Position numbers and translations under genes: made by a program
The notes under the pieces: generated by a model
Databases searched by the model: none
Seen by the model: the letters and a program-made list of their open reading frames with translations, nothing else
Told to the model about the DNA's origin: nothing
Assembly: GCA_007129135.1 (NCBI GenBank)
Contig: SKWB01000349.1
Coordinates: forward strand, 1 to 10,740
Direction: 5' to 3'
Source: Halococcaceae archaeon
Lineage (GTDB): Archaea > Halobacteriota > Halobacteria > Halobacteriales > Halalkalicoccaceae
Length of the DNA: 10,740 nucleotides
Shown: positions 6,157 through 10,740 of the stretch, one piece after another
Layout: the number at the start of each line of letters is the position of its first letter
Numbering within the stretch: the first letter of the stretch is position 1

Positions 6157-7479
6157 TCACTCCTCGTCGCCTCTCGCGTCCTCGTCCCCGCCGTTCCCGC
6201 CGTTCCCGCCGTCCTCGGCCTCCTCGTCGTCCACGCCGTCGTCCGTCCCCTCGGTATCGTCCACACCGTCGTCTCGCTCGGCTCCGGTCCACGCCTCCGG
6301 AACCACCAGATCGATGTCGGGCATCTCGACGAACGCCGTCTCGTAGCCCTGGTGTCGGGCGGTCTGTGGCGGCGTCTCGATCGCGATCGAGAGGTCGTCA
6401 CCCACGGCGACGTCGTCGAGCGAGAGCCCGTAGTGAAAGCCGATCTCCGAGTCGATCGTCTGTGCGAGGTCCTCCTCGGCCAGGTCGTCGCCCTCCCGCG
6501 AGTGGTCGACCGAGAGCGCCATCTCGGTGAGCGGGACCTCGTTGTACGGCGAGCGTGGGGAGACGATCAGGTACGCCACCTCGCCGACTACCTCCTCCTC
6601 GTCCTCGCCCGGGAGGTCGTCACCGAGGTCGGTCCCGAAGAAGGCCTCCGCCTCGGGGCTCCCGACGAGCGAAGTGAGGAACACCCCGTCGCCGCGCGTC
6701 GCTGGCTCGTCGGTCTCGGGATCGAGCAGGTGTGTTCCGGGCACCTCCCCCGTCGATGGCGCTCGCGCGTACGGGACGTCCCCGGTCTCCTCGCTGTCGG
6801 TGATCGGCGAGAGCGCGCCCTCCTCGCCCCACCGTTCCTCGTCGAGCCACTCGATCCGGTCGACCACTCTGTGTCTGAACGCCTCGTCGAACTCGAACTC
6901 GAAGGAAAAGCGCTCGCCGTCTTCGAAGCGCTCCTCGTAGCCCCGGGTCTTCGCGATGTTGATCCGACTCGTCGTGACCGTCACCTCGTACGTGCCGTCG
7001 CCGTCGAGCGGGACGTTGTCACCGAAGTGAAAGCCCATCTCCTGTGAGAGCATCGGCCAAGGCACCCGTTCGGCGACGACCTCCCCGTCGCGCTCGACCT
7101 CGACGTGTAACCCGGCGTCCATCGGGAGGACGATCCCGGTCCCCTCGTCCCAGACGGTCATCATCAGGTGGACGTCGTCGTCCTCGCTCGGCTCGACTCG
7201 CTCGACGTTCGTCCCGTCGACGATCCAGAACGGGTGTGGGTAGGTGAGCATAGGGGTGACCGCCACCTCGTCGCCGGAGAGCGTCTCGTACGCCTCCATC
7301 CCCTCCCGGTGAGTCGGGAGGTAGACCCGATCGGGGGGGTCTTCGATCTCCGGGAACTCGGGGACGAGCTCCTCCTCGGGTGTCGGCGTCTCCTCGTTGT
7401 CCTCGGTGGGGTCCGAGCAGCCTGCGACGGCCAGTGATCCGACCAGGCCCGCGCGGGAGAGGAACCGGCGACGGTTCAT
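6157..7479 (-). CDS. Tat lipoprotein with two P19/Tp34-like metal-binding domains
   Basis: The 440-residue product starts with a Tat signal (NRRRFLSRAGLVGSLAVAGC) whose lipobox Cys21 would be lipidated, anchoring it outside the membrane. Residues about 70-197 resemble the P19/Tp34 periplasmic iron-transport family: WPMLSQEMGFHFGDNVPLDG (141-160) parallels the family's MPM...HYGNN...MDG segment, with His151 as the expected metal ligand. A second copy occupies about 264-393, with GFHYG (347-351) and RHQGYETAF (375-383). GFHxG to GYE is 31 residues in both copies (149 to 180, 347 to 378). The tail (about 400-440) is a low-complexity acidic Asp/Glu/Gly/Asn segment. The ATG at 7479 is preferred over an in-frame GTG at 7518 because it puts the twin arginines at residues 3-5. 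The gene follows the DyP-like gene by 82 bases and is probably co-transcribed. Metal identity is inferred, not seen. Confidence 0.8.
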   Translation of the reverse strand: MNRRRFLSRAGLVGSLAVAGCSDPTEDNEETPTPEEELVPEFPEIEDPPDRVYLPTHREGMEAYETLSGDEVAVTPMLTYPHPFWIVDGTNVERVEPSEDDDVHLMMTVWDEGTGIVLPMDAGLHVEVERDGEVVAERVPWPMLSQEMGFHFGDNVPLDGDGTYEVTVTTSRINIAKTRGYEERFEDGERFSFEFEFDEAFRHRVVDRIEWLDEERWGEEGALSPITDSEETGDVPYARAPSTGEVPGTHLLDPETDEPATRGDGVFLTSLVGSPEAEAFFGTDLGDDLPGEDEEEVVGEVAYLIVSPRSPYNEVPLTEMALSVDHSREGDDLAEEDLAQTIDSEIGFHYGLSLDDVAVGDDLSIAIETPPQTARHQGYETAFVEMPDIDLVVPEAWTGAERDDGVDDTEGTDDGVDDEEAEDGGNGGNGGDEDARGDEE

Positions 7480-7561
7480 CGACTCGCTCCGTTCATTTCG
7501 TACACGCTCCGTATTCACCTAGTCCCGATCGTCGCGTATCCGAACTCGAAACCGGCAATTT

Positions 7562-8842
7562 TCACCACTCCCCGTCGGGAGTCGGCAGCGCCCTGAGCGA
7601 CCGGGGCGGGAGGAGGAAGTTGCCCCGCCGGTTCACGAACAGGTACTGGAGGATGCCGTTGTTGAGCGTCTGCCCGACCCCGTTGCCCGCCAGGTCCGCG
7701 CCCGTCATCGCCTCCCGTACCCGGACGAACTCCTCGATCTCGCGCTGGAGACAGAGGAAGTGCAGCCCCGGCCGACCCCCGTCGACGGTGTTGAAATCCC
7801 GCCGGAGCAAGAGCGGTTCGCCGTCCTCGCGGGCGCGAGCGGCCTTCTGTGCGTGACCGACGACCCCCTCCGTCCGTGCGTCCGCCGCGGTCGCCTCGAT
7901 CCGCTCTTCGGTGAGCCCGCTCGAGTCCGAGAGCGACTCGCCGTACTCGCCGACGACGTCCTCCCTGGCGTGTTCGGCGCTGAACAGCTTCGCGACCCGC
8001 TGGGCGTGGGTGTCCTGTTCGTACCAGACGTCGAGCTGGATCGTCATCGAGGAGAGGTGTTCGGTCGTCCCGCCGGCGAACGGCCCCCCCTCGATCGTCA
8101 CCCTGTCCTCGGTCGCCTGGCTCTCCCTGAACCCGGAGCGAAAGCCCATGAAGAAGGGCGCTTCCTCCGGGATCGGGTCGGAGGAGGGGATGCCGCGGAC
8201 GTCGTCGTCCTGCTTCTCGGCGGGCAGCCCCTCGCCGACGAAGCCGGATCGTCGGAACTCGAGCGAGAACCCCTCCTCCAGGCCTCGCTCCACCGTCACC
8301 CCGTTGACCTCGTCGTGGCCCTCGACCAGCGCGGATTCGGCCTCGAGCACCGCCTGCTCGTGGTCGCTCGCGAGGTGGAGGAGGAGGTCTGCCTCGTCGA
8401 AGTCGGGCTCTTCGAAGTCGGTGAGCGCGGTCGGGTGTGGGAGCTCGACACCCGCAGGCTCGCTCCCGAAGCGCTCGAAGTAGCTCGGGGAGAGGCCGAC
8501 GGTGAAGAGCAGTCCGTCAGTGCTCCACTCGTAGGCGCGTTCGAGCGTCTCGAGCGCGCCTTCGAGCAGCGCTCTGTCCTCGTCGGTCGGCTCGCCGTCG
8601 CGGTCGAGCGCGAGCGAGAGCAGGACGTGGTGACGCGGCGAGCGAACGTTCCCGTCCTCGTCTGCCTCACAGACCGCGTTCCAGGCGTGCTGGCGCTCGG
8701 GGAGCTCCTCGCCCTCCTCGATACCGCCGGGGATCTCGCGCTCGCCGAACTCGTCGAGACACGCCGAGAGCGCGCCGATGCCGCCGGCTGCGACGAGCGC
8801 TCTCGCGTACCCGCGGCGTGTGAGTCCGGCCCGCTCTGTCAT
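7562..8842 (-). CDS. Tat-exported DyP-type (EfeB-like) peroxidase homologue
   Basis: A 426-residue protein with a Tat signal (TRRGYARALVAAGGIGALSAC) and lipobox Cys28. The body follows the DyP peroxidase plan: an N-terminal ferredoxin-like half with HHVLLSLALDRDG (71-83), FTVGLSPSYFERF (113-125) and DLLLHLASDH (152-161), then FMGFRSGF at 231-238, VGHAQKAARARED with His330 as the likely proximal heme ligand, LLLRRDFNTVDGG (344-356) and GLHFLCLQREIEEF (359-372). DyP enzymes use heme and peroxide; EfeB works on the outer face beside the FTR1-type iron permease. The canonical distal Asp of GFxDG is Ser236 here, so peroxidase activity may be altered. The ATG at 8842 is supported by the signal peptide and by a TATAAT box 30 bases upstream; the open frame continues upstream without sense. 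It leads the P19-like gene and is divergent from the propeller gene. Confidence 0.85.
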   Translation of the reverse strand: MTERAGLTRRGYARALVAAGGIGALSACLDEFGEREIPGGIEEGEELPERQHAWNAVCEADEDGNVRSPRHHVLLSLALDRDGEPTDEDRALLEGALETLERAYEWSTDGLLFTVGLSPSYFERFGSEPAGVELPHPTALTDFEEPDFDEADLLLHLASDHEQAVLEAESALVEGHDEVNGVTVERGLEEGFSLEFRRSGFVGEGLPAEKQDDDVRGIPSSDPIPEEAPFFMGFRSGFRESQATEDRVTIEGGPFAGGTTEHLSSMTIQLDVWYEQDTHAQRVAKLFSAEHAREDVVGEYGESLSDSSGLTEERIEATAADARTEGVVGHAQKAARAREDGEPLLLRRDFNTVDGGRPGLHFLCLQREIEEFVRVREAMTGADLAGNGVGQTLNNGILQYLFVNRRGNFLLPPRSLRALPTPDGEW

Positions 8843-8851
8843 CGTCCCCGC

Positions 8852-8862
8852 TACGTGTCGAA
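8852..8862. repeat. 11-bp direct repeat at the DyP-like core promoter (copy 1)
   Basis: TACGTGTCGAA lies between the TATA box and the start codon of the DyP-like gene. An identical copy lies at 9007-9017 at the divergent promoter, 155 bases away. A shared regulator-binding site is a reasonable guess. Confidence 0.55.
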
Positions 8863-8866
8863 CGGA

Positions 8867-8872
8867 ATTATA
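8867..8872 (-). promoter_or_regulatory. TATA box for the DyP-like/P19-like operon
   Basis: TATAAT on the minus strand (within GGTATAATTCC) begins 30 bases before the ATG at 8842, typical of a leaderless haloarchaeal transcript. Confidence 0.75.
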
Positions 8873-8910
8873 CCTGTTCACCCGCACCGGCCGCTCTCCC
8901 TTTCCGGCAA

Positions 8911-8945
8911 AAACGACTGCTACCCCGGACACATGACAGTCGTTT
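8911..8945. repeat. Inverted repeat in the divergent promoter region (9-bp arms)
   Basis: AAACGACTG at 8911-8919 and its exact reverse complement CAGTCGTTT at 8937-8945 are separated by 17 bases. The repeat sits upstream of both TATA boxes, so it could be an activator or repressor site acting on both genes. Confidence 0.6.
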
Positions 8946-8967
8946 CCGCTATCTCGTGCGGAAGCCC

Positions 8968-8987
8968 CGTTTTCGGCGTCGAAAACG
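8968..8987. repeat. 20-bp inverted repeat next to the propeller gene's TATA box
   Basis: CGTTTTCG and CGAAAACG are perfect 8-bp arms around GCGT. The site ends 16 bases before the TTATAC box at 9004, the usual place for an operator or activator site in archaeal promoters. Confidence 0.6.
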
Positions 8988-9003
8988 CCTTCGAACGGCA
9001 GTC

Positions 9004-9009
9004 TTATAC
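9004..9009 (+). promoter_or_regulatory. TATA box for the beta-propeller gene
   Basis: TTATAC starts 30 bases before the ATG at 9034. This spacing decides the start in favour of 9034 over the in-frame ATG at 9019. The opposing DyP-like promoter has the same six bases on this strand at 8868-8873. Confidence 0.75.
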
Positions 9010-9017
9010 GTGTCGAA
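9007..9017. repeat. 11-bp direct repeat at the propeller core promoter (copy 2)
   Basis: The second copy of TACGTGTCGAA overlaps the end of the TTATAC box and extends towards the expected transcription start. Occupancy here would block TBP or polymerase. Confidence 0.55.
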
Positions 9018-9033
9018 GATGCGAGGAGACACC

Positions 9034-10338
9034 ATGTCGAGACACACGACTCGACGCCGGTTCCTGCACGGTGGGGTAGCTGTCGGCGGCATCGCCCTCG
9101 CGGGCTGTGTCGGCGGCGAACCCGAACCCTCCGCCGTCGCGGGCGGTGGCGAGGAGACCGACGACGAGCACGAAGACGACGAGAGCGAGGAGTACGCCGA
9201 GAACTACGAGGTCTGGGCGTTCGACCAGGGTACCGACGTGGGCTACATCTACGGCCCCGACGGCGAGGGTTCGTTCGAACTGGTCGACGAGATCGATATC
9301 GCGGCACTCGAGGAGACCGAGGACGAGGGGAACGTCCCGCACATGGTCGACTTCTCCTCGGATTACGAGTACGCGGCCGTCGCCTGCACCGCGGGCGCAC
9401 GGACGCTCGTCTTCCGAACCGAGGACCGCGAACTCGTCGGGGCCTGCCCGACCGGTCCCGGAACGCACTTCGCGGGCTTCACCCCAGACGACGAGTACAT
9501 CCAGGTCGACGTCATCGGCGAGGGGCGGATCAAGCGGATCGACGCCGACCTGGAGAACGAGGAGTTCTCGATCGTCGACGAGATCCACGTCAGGGAGGCG
9601 GGACCGGTCGCGGAGCGCATCGAGGAGTTCTCGCTCGACGAGGACGAGCTCCGACCGATCTGTCACGACTACTCGAACGGGACCTCGTATCACACCCTCG
9701 GTCCCAGCATCGACCACGCGGGGGTCGTCGTCGTCGACTACGAGTCCTTCGAGGTCGTCGAGGCGTTCGCGCCGAGCGAGATCCGGGCGAACTGCGGGAC
9801 GATGGCCCACCCGAGCGAGGACAAGCTCTACCTCACCGCGGGCGCGCCGTCGAACCACGAGGAGACCGGCGGCGTCGGCGAGTGGTACGTCGTCGACACC
9901 CAGGAACACCGGCCGATCGACCCCGAGACGGGCGAGGTCGTCGAGGGCGAGTACTCCCACGAGGACGTCTCCCGCGACAGCGAGGGCTACGACGCCCACG
10001 GCTTCTGGTTCACCGCCGACGGGGACGAGTTCTGGATCCTGAACCGCGAGACCGACGACGGTCTCGTCGTCGACCCGGAGACGGACGAGGTGGTAGACGA
10101 CGTCCCGGACTACGGCCCCGCACCGGACATCATGTGGGGGTCGCCCGACGGGAAGTACAAGTTCGTCACGCTGCGTGGTCCGGAGCCGGTCTCGGGCGAC
10201 CCGCACGCGGCGACCGGTGACACGCCCGGTTTCTCCGTCATCGACGTGGAGTCCCGGGAGATCGAGGAGGTCGTCCAGCCCGACGAGGGCAACCCGGAGA
10301 GTGACTTCCACGGTATCGGCGTGCGCGTGCTCGACTGA
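9034..10338 (+). CDS. Tat lipoprotein with YncE-like beta-propeller, histidine-rich
   Basis: The 434-residue product begins with a Tat signal (TTRRRFLHGGVAVGGIALAGC; twin arginines at 7-9, lipobox Cys25), followed by a Gly/Asp/Glu-rich spacer to about residue 58. The rest has repeating four-stranded blades of the YncE/cytochrome d1-like propeller kind: YEVWAFDQGTDVGYIY, HMVDFSSDYEYAAVAC, HFAGFTPDDEYIQVDV, MAHPSEDKLYLTAG, AHGFWFTADGDEFWILNR, MWGSPDGKYKFVTLRG and a closing FHGIGVRV. Many blades carry His near their first strand (PHMV, THFA, CHDY, AHPS, AHGF, FHGI), which could place several His around the central channel. Propellers of this class bind proteins, metals or heme d1; the ligand here is unknown. 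The start is set by the TATA box 30 bases upstream. The gene is divergent from the DyP-like operon, sharing its regulatory spacer, and its stop is followed at once by a perfect hairpin. Confidence 0.82.
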   Translation: MSRHTTRRRFLHGGVAVGGIALAGCVGGEPEPSAVAGGGEETDDEHEDDESEEYAENYEVWAFDQGTDVGYIYGPDGEGSFELVDEIDIAALEETEDEGNVPHMVDFSSDYEYAAVACTAGARTLVFRTEDRELVGACPTGPGTHFAGFTPDDEYIQVDVIGEGRIKRIDADLENEEFSIVDEIHVREAGPVAERIEEFSLDEDELRPICHDYSNGTSYHTLGPSIDHAGVVVVDYESFEVVEAFAPSEIRANCGTMAHPSEDKLYLTAGAPSNHEETGGVGEWYVVDTQEHRPIDPETGEVVEGEYSHEDVSRDSEGYDAHGFWFTADGDEFWILNRETDDGLVVDPETDEVVDDVPDYGPAPDIMWGSPDGKYKFVTLRGPEPVSGDPHAATGDTPGFSVIDVESREIEEVVQPDEGNPESDFHGIGVRVLD

Positions 10339-10360
10339 CCGAGCGGTTGAAACCGCTCGG
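10339..10360 (+). terminator. Perfect hairpin immediately after the stop codon
   Basis: CCGAGCGGTT and AACCGCTCGG form 10-bp arms around GA, starting at the base after the TGA of the propeller gene. It may define the mRNA 3' end or protect it. There is no clear T-run after it, so it is not a classical intrinsic terminator; archaeal termination usually depends on T-rich DNA. Confidence 0.5.
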
Positions 10361-10740
10361 ACGAGTAGTCGACTCGCGCACCACAAGTCCCCACCGGAGC
10401 GACCCCACTTCGGGAGCGATGATCGAGTGGCGAACCCAGGTGTGCGACACGCGGACGGTTGCAGTCACGCGGTTCCGACGAACCGCGCACGCCTCGCCGG
10501 TTCACACCGGCTCGGCACCGAGGTTCTGACGAACCTCGCACCGCCTCGACGGCTCCGCCGTCTCGGCGTTCGGTCGCGCATAGCGCGACCCGATCGGCGG
10601 CTACCGCCGCCTCACCAACGCGGTTCTGACGAACCGCGCACGCCCGGCACGAGGGTTTCCCGACCGACTCGGCACGCCGCCAGGGATGAGGTCGGACGTT
10701 AGTGTTCCGGGCGTACATTTCAAGTATGCTATTACGATTA
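10361..10740. other. Non-coding right end; possible gene start at the edge
   Basis: Apart from the hairpin array, I see no gene. A short stem CGAGT/ACTCG lies at 10362-10376. After the array the sequence becomes A/T-richer, and an ATG at 10726-10728 opens a frame (MLLRL) that runs off the window; it could be a new gene, but five codons and no clear TATA box do not establish one. Longer open frames across 10110-10718 pass through the hairpins and look like chance. Confidence 0.4.
10468..10638. repeat. Array of seven short hairpins with covarying stems
   Basis: Seven perfect palindromic stems follow each other with 5-9 base linkers. They are: 10468-10487 (8-bp stem, loop CGAC), 10496-10511 (6 bp, TCAC), 10519-10538 (8 bp, TGAC), 10548-10562 (6 bp, TCC), 10572-10590 (8 bp, ATA), 10596-10611 (6 bp, TACC) and 10619-10638 (8 bp, TGAC). 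Long and short stems alternate strictly. Stems differ in sequence but keep pairing: CGCGGTTC/GAACCGCG against CGAGGTTC/GAACCTCG, and GCCGGT/ACCGGC against GACGGC/GCCGTC and GGCGGC/GCCGCC. Linkers recur in part (CACGCCTC, CACCGCCTC; TCGGCAC, TCGGCGTTC). The layout resembles bacterial BIME elements built from REP palindromes. It could be a structured RNA, a protein-binding DNA array or a mobile repeat. Confidence 0.75.

Noticed and set aside
6185..6212. CCGCCGTTC tandem repeat
   Set aside because: It encodes the Gly/Asn low-complexity part of the lipoprotein's acidic tail, so it is coding repetition and not a separate element.
5968..7047. 359-codon plus-strand frame
   Set aside because: It lies antisense to the P19-like lipoprotein gene; no family features.
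8843..9400. N-terminal extension of the DyP-like frame
   Set aside because: The extra residues are Arg/Pro-rich and run through the divergent promoter and into the propeller gene; the Tat signal begins at 8842.
9004..10386. 460-codon minus-strand frame
   Set aside because: It is the mirror of the propeller gene, which has a Tat signal, a TATA box and blade repeats; the mirror has a Val/Asp-rich monotonous composition and no motifs.
10468..10638. CRISPR array
   Set aside because: There are no identical repeats of 24-40 bases with unique spacers; the repeated item is a set of short palindromes with different stem sequences.

Overview
The window looks like chromosomal DNA from a halophilic archaeon (Halobacteria). 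Its real genes are very GC-rich and encode strongly acidic proteins, three of them carry twin-arginine (Tat) lipoprotein signals of the haloarchaeal RRxFL...GC type, and several genes have a TATA-like box starting 29-30 bases before the start codon, the arrangement of leaderless haloarchaeal transcripts.

Positions 1-3297 hold ordinary metabolic genes. A D-2-hydroxyacid dehydrogenase (minus, 3' end outside the window) follows an imidazolonepropionase-like amidohydrolase (minus). Divergent from that pair is a flavoprotein of the geranylgeranyl reductase/FixC type (plus).

Positions 3298-6156 are visibly less GC-rich and partly decayed. They contain an orphan 3' gene fragment, a translationally coupled tandem pair of SnoaL-like (NTF2-fold) proteins of identical length, a metallo-beta-lactamase-fold pseudogene with up to three lesions, a possible degenerate second copy of that pseudogene's end, and an almost gene-free stretch with two near-palindromes. 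This looks like an acquired or relaxed segment.

Positions 6157-10338 form the most interesting unit: three exported, lipid-anchored proteins around one divergent promoter region. On the minus strand a DyP-type (EfeB-like) peroxidase homologue is followed by a lipoprotein with two copies of a P19/Tp34-like metal-binding domain. On the plus strand is a beta-propeller lipoprotein with a histidine near the start of most blades. The shared 191-base promoter region has two TATA boxes, an 11-base direct repeat at both core promoters and two perfect inverted repeats, which suggests coordinated control. By analogy with P19/FTR1 and EfeUOB the module may handle iron or heme outside the membrane; no permease is in the window, so this is inference.

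The right end (10339-10740) has a perfect hairpin directly after the propeller gene's stop codon and then an array of seven hairpins whose stems vary in sequence while keeping their pairing, joined by short, partly recurring linkers. It resembles a haloarchaeal analogue of bacterial mosaic palindromic (BIME/REP-like) elements.
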